Below, in pieces: positions 48,801 through 61,168 of a stretch of DNA of 64,000 bases. Below the pieces are notes generated by a model. It did no database searches. It saw only the letters and a list, made by a program, of their open reading frames with translations, and was not told the origin of the DNA. Each line of letters begins with the position of its first letter. Positions within the stretch are counted from its first letter, which is position 1. Source of the stretch: Sinonovacula constricta (Eukaryota > Mollusca > Bivalvia > Cardiida > Solecurtidae); assembly GCA_007844125.1 (NCBI GenBank), contig CM017558.1, forward strand, positions 42,838,769-42,902,768, written 5' to 3'. The position numbers were made by a program, and so were the translations under genes.

Positions 48801-51800
48801 TTATGCTGGGAGTAGGGCCATTATGGCTGTTACAGTCAAACTTTACTTTATGTTAGGGAGAAGGGCCATTATGCTGTACAAACTTTACTTTATGTTGGGA
48901 GTAGGGCCATTATGGTTGTACAGTCAAATTTTACTTTATGTTGGGAGTAGGGCCATTATGGTTGTACAGTCAAAACTTTACTTTATGCTGGGAGTAGGGC
49001 CATTATGGCTTGTACAGTCAAACTTTACTTTATGTTAGGAGAAGGGCCATTATGCCTGTACAAACTTTACTTTATGTTGGGAGTAGGGCCATTATGGTTG
49101 TACAGTCAAATTTTACTTTATGTTGGGAGTAGGGCCATTATGGTTGTACAGTCAAACTTTACTTTATGTTAGGAGAAGGGCCATTATGGCTGTACAGTCA
49201 AACTTTACTTTATGTTAGGAGAAGGGCCATTATGCCTGTACAAACTTTACTTTATGTTGGGAGTAGGGCCATTATGGTTGTACAGTCAAATTTTACTTTA
49301 TGTTGGGAGTAGGGCCATTATGGTTGTACAGTCAAACTTTACTTTATGTTAGGAGAAGTGCCATTATGCCTGTACAAACTTTACTTTATGTTGGGAGTAG
49401 GGCCATTATGGTTGTACAAACTTTACTTTATGGTGGGAGTAGGGCCATTATGGCTGTACAGTCAAACTTTACTTTATGTTGGGAGTAGGGCCATTATGGC
49501 TGTACAAACTTTACTTTATGGTGGGAGTAGGGCCATTATGGCTGTACAGTCAAACTTTACTTTATGTTGGGAGTAGGGCCATTATGGTTGTACAGTAAAA
49601 CTTTATACTTTATGTTGGGGTACGGCCATTATGGTTGTACAGTCAAACTTTACTTTATGTTGGAAGTAGGGCCATTATGGTTGTACAGTCAAACTTTACT
49701 TTATGTTGGAAGTAGGGCCATTATGGTTGTACAGTCAAACTTTACTTTATGTTGGGGTAGGGCCATTATGGTTGTACAGTAAAACTTTACTTTATGTTGG
49801 GAGTAGGGCCATTATGGTTGTACAGTCAAACTTTACTTTATGTTGGGAGTAGGGCCATTATGGTTGTACAGTCAAACTTTACTTTATGTTGGAAGTAGGG
49901 GCCATTATGGCTGTACAGTCAAACCTTACTTTATGTTGGGAGTAGGGCCATTATGGTTGTACAGTCAAACTTTACTTTATGTTGGGAGTAGGGCCATTAT
50001 GGCTGTACAGTTAAACTTTTCTTTATGTTGGGAGTAGGGCCATTATGGTTGTACAGTCAAATTTTACTTTATGTTGGGAGTAGGGCCATTATGGTTGTAC
50101 AGTTAAACTTTACTTTATGTTGGGAGTAGGGCCATTATGGTTGTACAGTCAAACTTTACTTTATGTTGGGAGTAGGGCCAGTATGGTTGTACAGTCAAAC
50201 TTTACTTTATGCTAGAAATAGGGCCATTATGGCTGTACAGTCAAACTTTACTTTATGTTGGGAGTAGGGCCATTATGGCTGTACAGTCAAACTTTACTTT
50301 ATGTTGGGAGTAGGGCCATTATGCCTGTACAAACTTTACTTTATGGTGGGAGTAGGGCCATTATGGCTGTACAGTCAAACTTTACTTTATGTTGGAAGTA
50401 GGGCCATTATGGCTGTACAGTCAAACTTTACTTTATGTTAGGAGAAGGGCCATTATGCCTGTACAAACTTTACTTTATGTTGGGAGTAGGGCCATTATGG
50501 TTGTACAGTCAAACCTTACTTTTTGTTGGGAGTAGGGCCATTATGGTTGTACAGTCAAACTTTACTTTATGTTAGGAGAAGGGCCATTATGGCTGTACAG
50601 TCAAACTTTACTTTATGTTGGAGTAGGGCCATTATGGCTGTACAAACTTTACTTATGTTGGAGTAGGGCCATTATGGTTGTACAGTCAAACTTTACTTTA
50701 TGTTGGAGTAGGGCCAGTATGGTTGTACAGTAAAACTTTACTTTATGTTGGGAGTAGGGCCATTATGGTTGTACAGTCAAACTTTACTTTATGTTGGGAG
50801 TAGGGCCATTATGGCTGTACAGTAAAACTTTACTTTATGTTGGGGTAGGGCCATTATGGTTGTACAGTCAAACTTTACTTTATGTTGGGAGTAGGGCCAT
50901 TATGGTTGTACAGTAAAACTTTATACTTTATGTTGGGGTACGGCCATTATGGTTGTACAGTCAAACTTTACTTTATGTTGGAAGTAGGGCCATTATGGTT
51001 GTACAGTCAAACTTTACTTTATGTTGGAAGTAGGGCCATTATGGTTGTACAGTCAAACTTTACTTTATGTTGGGAGTAGGGCCATTATGGTTGTACAGTA
51101 AAACTTTACTTTATGTTGGGAGTAGGGCCATTATGGTTGTACAGTCAAACTTTACTTTATGTTGGGAGTAGGGCCATTATGGTTGTACAGTCAAACTTTA
51201 CTTTATGTTGGAAGTAGGGCCATTATGGTTGTACAGTCAAACTTTACTTTATGTTGGGAGTAGGGCCATTATGGCTGTACAGTCAACTTACTTATGTTGG
51301 GAGTAGGCCATATGGTTACAGTCAAACTTACTTTATGTTGGGAGTAGGGCCAATATGGTTGTACAGTCAAACTTTACTTTATGTTGGGAGTAGGGCCATT
51401 ATGGCTGTACAGTCAAACTTTACTTTATGTTGGGAGTAGGGCCATTATGGCTGTACAGTCAAACTTTACTTTATGTTGGGGTAGGACCATTATGGTTGTA
51501 CAGTCAAACTTTACTTTATGTTGGGAGGAGGGCCATTATGCCTGTACAAACTTTTCTTTATGTTGGGAGGAGGGCCATTATGGCTGTACAGTCAAACTTT
51601 ACTTTATGTTGGGAGTAGGGCCAGTATGGTTGTACAGTCAAACTTTACTTTATGTTGGGAGTAGGGCCATTATGGATGTACAGTCAAACTTTACTTTATG
51701 TTGGGAGTAGGGCCATTATGGTTGTACAGTCCAAACTTTACTTTATGTTGGGAGTAGGGCCAGTATGGTTGTACAGTCAAACTTTACTTTATGCTAGAAA

Positions 51801-53240
51801 TAGGGCCATTATGGCTGTACAGTCAAACTTTACTTTATGCTAGAAATAGGGCCATTATGGCTGTACAGTCAAACTTTACTTTATGCTAGAAATAGGGCCA
51901 TTATGGCTGTACAGTCAAACTTTACTTTATGTTGGGAGTAGGGCCATTATGGTTGTACAAACTTTACTTTATGTTGGAGTAGGGCGATTATGGTTGTACA
52001 GTAAAACTTTACTTTATGTTGGGAGTAGGGCCATTATGGTTGTACAGTCAAACTTTACTTTATGTTGGGAGTAGGGCCATTATGGTTGTACAGTCAAACT
52101 TTACTTTATGTTGGGAGTAGGGCCATTATGGTTGTACAGTCAAACTTTACTTTATGTTGGGAGTAGGGCCATTATGGCTGTACAGTCAAACTTTACTTTA
52201 TGTTGGGAGTAGGGCCATTATGGCTGTACAGTCAAACTTTACTTTATGTTGGGAGTAGGGCCAGTATGGTTGTACAGTCAAACTTTACTTTATGTTGGGA
52301 GTAGGGCCAGTATGGTTGTACAGTCAAACTTTACTTTATGTTGGGAGTAGGGCCAGTATGGTTGTACAGTCAAACTTTACTTTATGCTAGAAATAGGGCC
52401 ATTATGGCTGTACAGTCAAACTTTACTTTATGCTAGAAATAGGGCCATTATGGCTGTACAGTCAAACTTTACTTTATGCTAGAAATAGGGCCATTATGGC
52501 TGTACAGTCAAACTTTACTTTATGTTGGGAGTAGGGCCATTATGGTTGTACAAACTTTACTTTATGTTGGAGTAGGGCGATTATGGTTGTACAGTAAAAC
52601 TTTACTTTATGTTGGGAGTAGGGCCATTATGGTTGTACAGTCAAACTTTACTTTATGTTGGGAGTAGGGCCATTATGGTTGTACAGTCAAACTTTACTTT
52701 ATGTTGGGAGTAGGGCCATTATGGTTGTACAGTCAAACTTTACTTTATGTTGGGAGTAGGGCCATTATGGCTGTACAGTCAAACTTTACTTTATGTTGGG
52801 AGTAGGGCCATTATGGCTGTACAGTCGAACTTTACTTTATGTTGGGAGTAGGGCCATTATGGCTGTACAGTCAAACTTTACTTTATGTTGGGAGTAGGGC
52901 CATTATGGCTGTACAGTCAAACTTTACTTTATGTTGGGAGTAGGGCCATTATGGCTGTACAGTCAAACTTTACTTTATGTTGGGAGTAGGGCCAGTATGG
53001 TTGTACAGTCAAACTTTACTTTATGTTGGGAGTAGGGCCATTATGGTTGTACAGTCAAACTTTACTTTATGTTGGGAGTAGGGCCAGTATGGTTGTACAG
53101 TCAAACTTTACTTTATGCTAGAAATAGGGCCATTATGGCTGTACAGTCAAACTTTACTTTATGCTAGAAATAGGGCCATTATGGCTGTACAGTCAAACTT
53201 TACTTTATGCTAGAAATAGGGCCATTATGGCTGTACAGTC
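42871..53240. repeat. Right copy of the 10.3-kb tandem segmental duplication
   Basis: This copy is nearly identical to 32550-42870. Few substitutions were noticed, for example GGCTATAAA to GGATATAAA near 44919 and GTTGGAG to GTTAGAG near 45671. It carries clusters of single-base indels at 48830-49015 and about 51285-51330. The join near 42850-42880 is where units with TGCTAGAAATAGGG change abruptly to CTTCATGTTGGAG units. Confidence 0.9.
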
Positions 53241-56200
53241 AAACTTTACTTTATGTTGGGAGTAGGGCCATTATGGTTGTACAAACTTTACTTTATGTTG
53301 GAGTAGGGCGATTATGGTTGTACAGTAAAACTTTACTTTATGTTGGGAGTAGGGCCATTATGGTTGTACAGTCAAACTTTACTTTATGTTGGGAGTAGGG
53401 CCATTATGGTTGTACAGTCAAACTTTACTTTATGTTGGGAGTAGGGCCATTATGGTTGTACAGTCAAACTTTACTTTATGTTGGGAGTAGGGCCATTATG
53501 GCTGTACAGTCAAACTTTACTTTATGTTGGGAGTAGGGCCATTATGGCTGTACAGTCGAACTTTACTTTATGTTGGGAGTAGGGCCATTATGGCTGTACA
53601 GTCGAACTTTACTTTATGTTGGGAGTAGGGCCAGTATGGTTGTACAGTCGAACTTTACTTTATGTTGGGAGTAGGGCCATTATGGCTGTACAGTCGAACT
53701 TTACTTTATGTTGGGAGTAGGGCCAGTATGGTTGTACAGTCAAACTTTACTTTATGTTGGGAAAAGGGCCATTATGGCTGTACAGTCAAACTTTACTTTA
53801 TGTTGGGGTAGGACCATTATGGTTGTACAGTCAAACTTTACTTTATGTTGGGAGTAGGGCCATTATGGTTGTACAGTAAAACTTTACTTTATGTTGGGGT
53901 AGGGCCATTATGGTTGTACAGTAAAACTTTACTTTATGTTGGGAGTAGGGCCATTATGGTTGTACAGTAAAACTTTATACTTTATGTTGGGGTACGGCCA
54001 TTATGGTTGTACAGTCAAACTTTACTTTATGTTGGGAGTAGGGCCATTATGGTTGTACAGTAAAACTTTACTTTATGTTGGGAGTAGGGCCATTATGGTT
54101 GTACAGTTAAACTTTACTTTATGTTGGGAAAAGGCCAATATGGTTGTACAGTAAAACTTTACTTTATGTTGGGGTAGGGCCATTATGGTTGTACAAACTT
54201 TACTTTATGTTGGGAGTAGGGCCATTATGGTTGTACAAACTTTACTTTATGTTGGGAGTAGGGCCATTATGGTTGTACAGTCAAACTAACTTTATGTTGG
54301 GAGTAGGGCCATTATGGTTGTACAGTCAAACTTTACTTTATGTTGGGAGTAGGGCCATTATGGATGTACAGTAAAACTTTACTTTATGTTGGGGCAGGGC
54401 CATTATGGTTGTACAGTCAAACTTTACTTTATGTTGGGAGTAGGGCCATTATGGTTGTACAGTAAAACTTTACTTTATGTTGGGAGTAGGGCCATTATGG
54501 TTGTACAGTTAAACTTTACTTTATGTTGGGAATAGGGCCATTATGGTTGTACAGTAAAACTTTACTTCATGTTGGGGTAGGGACATTATGGTTGTACAAA
54601 CTTTACTTTATGTTAGGAGTAGGGCCATTATGGTTGTACAAACTTTACTTTATGTTGGGAGTAGGGCCATTATGGTTGTACAGTAAAACTTTACTTTATG
54701 TTGGGAGTAGGGCCATTATGGTTGTACAGTCAAACTTTACTTTATGTTGGGAATAGGGCCATTATGGTTGTACAGTAAAACTTTACTTTATGTTGGGAGT
54801 AGGGCCATTATGGTTGTACAAACTTTACTTTATGTTGGGAGTAGGGCCATTATGGTTGTACAGTAAAACTTTACTTTATGTTGGGAGTAGGGCCATTATG
54901 GTTGTATAGTGAAACTTTACTTTATGTTGGGAGTAGGGCCATTATGGTTGTACAGTCAAACTTTACTTTATGTTGGGAATAGGGCCATTATGGTTGTACA
55001 GTAAAACTTTACTTTATGTTGGGGTAGGGCCATTATGGTTGTACAAACTTTACTTTATGTTAGGTAGGGCCATTATGGTTGTACAAACTTTACTTTATGT
55101 TGGGAGTAGGGCCATTATGGTTGTACAGTAAAACTTTACTTTATGTTGGGAGTAGGGCCATTATGGTTGTACAGTAAAACTTTACTTTATGTTGGGAGTA
55201 GGGCCATTATGGTTGTACAGTCAAACTTTACTTTATGTTGGGAGTAGGGCCATTATGGTTGTACAGTAAAACTTTACTTTATGTTGGGAGTAGGGCCATT
55301 ATGGTTGTACAGTAAAACTTTACTTTATGTTGGGAGTAGGGCCATTATGGCTGTACAGTCAAACTTTACTTTATGTTGGGAGTAGGGCGATTATGGTTGT
55401 ACAGTCAAACTTTACTTTATGTTGGGAGTAGGGCCATTATGGTTGTACAGTAAAACTTTACTTTATGTTGGGAGTAGGGCCATTATGGTTGTACAGTTAA
55501 ACTTTACTTTATGTTGGGAATAGGGCCATTATGGTTGTACAGTAAAACTTTACTTTATGTTGGGGTAGGGCCATTATGGTTGTACAGTCAAACTTTACTT
55601 TATGTTGGGAGTAGGGCCATTATGGTTGTACATTAAAACTTTTCTTTATGTTGGGGTAGGGCCATTATGGTTGTACAGTCAAACTTTACTTTATGTTGGG
55701 AGTAGGGCCATTATGGCTGTACAAACTTTACTTTATGTTGGGAGTAGGGCCATTATGGTTGTACAGTCAAACTTTACTTTATGTTGGGAGTAGGGCCATT
55801 ATGGTTGTACAGTAAAACTTTACTTTATGTTGGGGTAGGGCCATTATGGTTGTATAGTCAAACTTTACTTTATGTTGGGAGTAGGGCCATTATGGTTGTA
55901 CAGTAAAACTTTACTTTATGTTGGGAGTAGGGCCATTATGGTTGTACAGTAAAACTTTACTTTATGTTGGGGTAGGGCCATTATGGTTGTACAGTCAAAC
56001 TTTACTTTATGTTGGGAGTAGGGCCATTATGGCTGTACAAACTTTACTTTATGTTGGGAGTAGGGCCATTATGGCTGTACAGTCAAACTTTACTTTATGT
56101 TGGGAGTAGGGCCATTATGGTTGTACAGTCAAACTTTACTTTATGTTGGGAGTAGGGCCATTATGGTTGTACAGTCAAACTTTACTTTATGTTGGGAATA

Positions 56201-58235
56201 GGGCCTTTATGGCTGTACAGTCAAACTTTACTTTATGTTGGGAGTAGGGCCATTATGGTTGTACAGTCAAACTTTACTTTATGTTGGGAGTAGGGCCATT
56301 ATGGTTGTACAGTAAAACTTTACTTTATGTTGGGAGTAGGGCCATTATGGTTGTACAGTAAAACTTTACTTTATGTTGGGAGTAGGGCCATTATGGTTGT
56401 ACAGTCAAACTTTACTTTATGTTGGGGAAGGGCCATTATGGTTGTATAGTCAAACTTTACTTTATGTTGGGAGTAGGGCCATTATGGCTGTACAGTCAAA
56501 CTTTACTTTATGTTGGGAGTAGGGCCAGTATGGTTGTACAGTCAAACTTTACTTTATGTTGGGAATAGGGCCATTATGGCTGTACAGTCAAACTTTACTT
56601 TATGTTGGGAGTACGGCCATTATGGCTGTACAGTCAAACTTTACTTTATGTTGGGAGTAGGGCGATTATGGTTGTACAGTTAAACTTTACTTTATGTTTG
56701 GAGTAGGGCCATTATGGCTGTACAGTTAAACTTTACTTTATGTTGGGAATAGGGCCAGTATGGTTGTACAGTAAAACTTTACTTTATGTTGGGAATAGGG
56801 CCATTATGGTTGTACAGTCAAACTTTACTTTATGTTGGGGAAGGGCCATTATGGTTGTATAGTCAAACTTTACTTTATGTTGGGAGTAGGGCCATTATGG
56901 CTGTACAGTCAAACTTTACTTTATGTTGGGAGTAGGGCCAGTATGGTTGTACAGTCAAACTTTACTTTATGTTGGGAATAGGGCCATTATGGCTGTACAG
57001 TCAAACTTTACTTTATGTTGGGAGTACGGCCATTATGGCTGTACAGTCAAACTTTACTTTATGTTGGGAGTAGGGCGATTATGGTTGTACAGTTAAACTT
57101 TACTTTATGTTTGGAGTAGGGCCATTATGGCTGTACAGTTAAACTTTACTTTATGTTGGGAATAGGGCCAGTATGGTTGTACAGTAAAACTTTACTTTAT
57201 GTTGGGAATAGGGCCAGTATGGTTGTACAGTTAAACTTTACTTTATGTTTGGAGTAGGGCCATTATGGTTGTACAGTTAAACTTTACTTTATGTTGGGAA
57301 TAGGGCCAGTATGGTTGTACAGTCAAACTTTACTTTATGTTGGGAATAGGGCCAGTATGGTTGTACAGTTAAACTTTACTTTATGTTTGGAGTAGGGCCA
57401 TTATGGTTGTACAGTTAAACTTTACTTTATGTTGGGAATAGGGCCAGTATGGTTGTACAGTAAAACTTTACTTTATGTTGGGAGAAGGGCCATTATGGCT
57501 GTACAGTCAAACTTTACTTTATGTTTGGAGTAGGGCCATTATGGTTGTACAGTTAAACTTTACTTTATGTTGGGAATAGGGCCAGTATGGTTGTACAGTA
57601 AAACTTTACTTTATGTTGGGAGAAGGGCCATTATGGCTGTACAGTCAAACTTTACTTTATGTTGGGAATAGAGCCATTATGGTTGTACAGTCAAACTTTA
57701 CTTTATGTTGGGAGTAGGGCCATTATGGCTGTACAGTCAAACTTTTCTTTATTTTGAAAGTAGGACCATTATGGTTGTACAGTAAAACTTTACTTTATGT
57801 TGGGAATAGGGCCATTATGGTTGTACAGTAAAACTTTACTTTATGTTGGGAGTAGGGCATTATGGTTGTACAGTCAAACTTTACTTTATGTTGGGAGTAC
57901 GGCCATTATGGCTGTACAGTCAAACTTTACTTTATGTTGGGAGTAGGGCCATTATGGCTGTACAGTCAAACTTTACTTTATGTTGGGAGTAGGGCGATTA
58001 TGGTTGTACAGTTAAACTTTACTTTATGTTTGGAGTAGGGCTATTATGGTTCCACATTCAAACTTTACTTTATGTTGGAGTAGGGCCATTATGGTTGTAC
58101 AGTTAAACTTTACTTTATGTTGCGGTAGGGCCATTATGGTTGTACATTCAAACTTTACTTTATGTTGGGGTAGGGAAAGTATGGCTGTATAGTCAAACTT
58201 TATTTTATGTTGGAGTAGGGAAAGTATGGCTGTAT

Positions 58236-58712
58236 AGAATTAGCAACAACCTGTAAGCTGTCCCTCTATTGGTGAATTATCAACAAACATGGGTGAAAGA
58301 TTTACTTTTATAATTGGAATGAATCAATTGGCTTAACATTTTAAGTAATAAAAAAATGTACATTAACCAAGATTTTTGTAGCCATGACAATGTCAGATGA
58401 AGAAAAAACTTTTAACACAGTCTATGGCAATTTCCAAGTTTGAACTATCTGGTCCCTGTCAAAAACCAAAGCAATGGTTTCCATTTTTATTGTGAGAGAC
58501 ATGTTGCCCTCTGGACACATCATTGATGTTGCAACTATGCTGCAGAATGACAGCAGCTGACAAAAACATGTTCAACTACTCCATCTTCAGTCACAGTCAT
58601 GCAACACAGTAGTTGCCACACCTGGAGTCAAACTGGCAGATGTTCCTATACCTTGGTAACCTAAAGGACTCAAGAGGTACAACAGATGATACGATATCGG
58701 CACAAGTTTTGA
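58236..58712. other. Spacer after the satellite, no gene seen
   Basis: This is unique sequence. The part from about 58560 may be degenerate upstream LINE sequence, but I cannot align it to a motif. Confidence 0.4.
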
Positions 58713-59062
58713 TTGTGTGTTGACAAACACCAGAGCCATGTAACTTCTCTGTATCCCAAAAAGATCAGGGCTAGCCTGAGGCAGAATCGACTGCAGTGGT
58801 TTGGACACGTTGAACGTATGGCAACTGTCAACTGGCCCAATGCACGAGGGCAGTTAAATTACATGAACCAGAAGGATTTAGACAAAGCTGCCTGAAGAAA
58901 ACTTGGACCAAGTAAATACAGACATGACCACTATCTATTTATGGAGGGAGGATGATCTCCTAACAGCTTGTTGGGAGAAGTTGGCATCACACCAAGTCTT
59001 ACTCCATGTTTGAAAGAACAAAGGTCTCAAAACAAAAAAGAAATAGAAGAAGAAGAAGAAGC
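58713..59062 (+). pseudogene. LINE ORF2 3'-end fragment with GAA tail
   Basis: The forward translation contains KKIRASLRQNRLQWFGHVER, which matches the R-L-x-W-F-G-H-V-x-R-M motif found downstream of the reverse transcriptase domain in several non-LTR retrotransposon families. The open frame ends at TGA after KDLDKAA (58895). Related-looking Lys/Arg-rich sequence follows, ending in a GAA/AGA run at about 59046-59062 that resembles a simple-repeat LINE tail. The catalytic domain is absent, so this is a short, dead 3' remnant. Confidence 0.55.
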
Positions 59063-60828
59063 TTAAATGATCAAACAATAAAGGTTGATCAGCTAGGTCT
59101 TAAAAAGAATAATTTGGTATGGACCACATTTACAGAAACTATTCTTGATCAACATATTTAAGAAAGCTGTTTCAATCGATCTTACAAATTAACAATACAA
59201 ACTTGACATTAATCGTTGCTCTTGCCAATTGTACTGGGACACATCATCAAGTGTATGTAAATAAGATTGTGAAGTTTGATTGAGTTCTTGTAAACATTAA
59301 TGAAGTTATTGTTGAGACACTATTACACAGCATTAGTAGCCATCTACAAGGAATAAATATACATACATGTGAACCTTTCTAAGACCAAGGTGGGAGTTTT
59401 TAATTTGCAAAGTGGGAGATTTGTTATTTTCATATAAACAAAGAAGGAAGTTATCTGTTTCCAAGTAGGGAGATTTCTGAAGAAAAAAACAAACACCCTC
59501 ATGTCCAAATAATTTTGAATCTTAAAAGAGGGAGTCTCCCTCCAAAAGCGAAAGAGTTTCACATGTATGAATATATAACTTTTAATATGACATTGACCTT
59601 AATACTTGCACTTGTAAATTTATGTTGTGCACAATATACCTTCAGGTGTATGCCTGTAAGAAGGTGAACTTTGATTGAAGTACTGATTCCAATATGGAAG
59701 TTCTGGCTGAGACAAGGACATGAGATAAACAGATTGATGGGCACTGTAACTGCTTGATGTCACCCTTTAAGAGCATAAAAAAGTTGTTCTATTCATTTAA
59801 AACACACAAAACAAACATATTAAGAACAACTTAAAATTGGCTCAATACTGAAACATCAACAAATGGAAGGGCTTCAACAACAAAGTGAACAATTTAAAGA
59901 TTAACAAGAAAATATGTTATAACGTTGTACAACTTACCATAATTAGTTGTCCCATGCCTATGTATTGGTTCCTCTTGTAAGTGGCAAACTCCAAGAGAAG
60001 TCACCTTAGGTTTTCTGCCTTATAGCTTTATTATTAAATATGTCAGAATCTGTTTATACACAGTTAAGTTATCATTGTGACATGCATATACACCCATCTT
60101 TCTAACTGCAGTTTGCATGTTAACAGCATAAGTGATGCTGTCAAATAATGGACAGTTACCTGTATACGTATCCTTAGTTTTCTTCTTTAAAGTTTACCTT
60201 AATATGGTCACATATGAATATAGACAGTGTAGGTATTGTTTTATGCAATGTAAGATGGTGCTATTTGTTGCTTTTTTTACTTACATTTTGATGTTAATTG
60301 AGTATATAGGTATTACTATGGTGAAATGTATGTTGGATATAATTTCTTCATGCTTTATTTACTTTATAACAAAATCTAAACAATGTTATCTTAGAATAGT
60401 AAGATGTTTGTTTATTGTTGAAATTTTAATGTTCACATTTTAAGTTATGTATTATGCCACTATAGTTAGTTTTACTGTCAATATATATTGAAAAATAAAA
60501 AAAAATCTATATTTTTTAAATTTTCAACATTAATCTGTTTTTGATTTTCCTGTTATTTATTTTGCAATTAATTGCCATAGTTTAATTGATAGAAAATAAT
60601 TGCAGAAAATAATTTCAAAAAATAAAACATGATCAGTACTGGATTAAACATAGAATAAAGATGAAATCTTTAAAAAAAGTTTAATACTTAACAATTCTAG
60701 AAAAACAAAGACATACAATTATACATATGATCCATTTGTAAGCAAATATGAGAGGTTGTCCCGATATATAAATACCGACATGACAAAAAGTGTATTACCT
60801 GTAGCATCTTATTGTTATTTCCAAGTTA
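59063..60828. other. AT-rich sequence, no supported gene
   Basis: A 103-residue frame at 60132-60443 is hydrophobic and Phe/Ile/Tyr-rich, as expected when AT-rich DNA is read. No initiation context, domain or neighbour supports it. Reverse frames at 59344-59562 and 59559-59744 are similarly unsupported. Confidence 0.5.
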
Positions 60829-61168
60829 TACAAGAGGGCCATATATCACTCACCTGAGTGCCATAGACATTAACCCTGGTAGCTATATTTTAGATAGATC
60901 TGAATTCTTTAAACAATCTTTATACAGGGCCACCCATATATACCAAATATCAAGGCTCTAGCTCTTGCAGTTTCTGATGAGAAGATTTTCTAAATTTTCC
61001 AATATAGCATATATGGAAAATGGCCATGACCCTGGCGACCATGTTTTTGATGTTTCAAAATTCTTTGAACAACTTTTCTTTCCCTCTACCTGCTTAAACT
61101 TCTTTGAAAGTTTGGCTGAATTTGGCCCAGGAGAGCATAAGCTCAGGATAACTAAATCTTTTTAAAAA
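60829..61168. mobile_element. Dispersed bivalve-type repeat copy (AAGAGGGCC...TCACCTGAGT)
   Basis: The left edge ACAAGAGGGCCATATATCAC, then TCACCTGAGTGCC, resembles a very common interspersed element I associate with bivalve genomes. Internal phrases such as CAGTTTCTGATGAGAAGATT, TGGCGACCATGTTTTTGATG and TTTGGCTGAATTTGGCCCAG fit the same family. There is no coding content. The right edge is uncertain. The assignment rests on remembered family features, not on an alignment. Confidence 0.5.

Larger units (their letters stand above)
30425..58235. repeat. 46-bp satellite array, about 27.8 kb and roughly 600 copies
   Basis: The consensus unit is GTTGGGAGTAGGGCC, then ATTATGGCTGTACAG, then TCAAACTTTACTTTAT (46 bp). 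A GTTGGGGTAGGGCC variant gives 45 bp, and a TGTACAAAC variant lacks part of TGTACAGTCAAAC. Two common subtypes differ at GGCTGTACAG versus GGTTGTACAG. Each unit holds two adjacent perfect palindromes, GCCATTATGGC and, in one subtype, CTGTACAG. The outer units (30.4-30.6 kb and after 58.0 kb) are more diverged, while the core is highly homogeneous. A TAG in GGGAGTAGGG limits open frames to about 60-150 residues. None looks genic. Confidence 0.98.

Noticed and set aside
30425..58235. CRISPR array or other repeat-spacer system
   Set aside because: Units follow each other directly with no unique spacers, and the context is eukaryotic.
60132..60443. 103-residue hydrophobic open frame as a small membrane protein
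   Set aside because: Composition is what AT-rich DNA gives by chance. There is no recognisable motif, neighbour or upstream signal.
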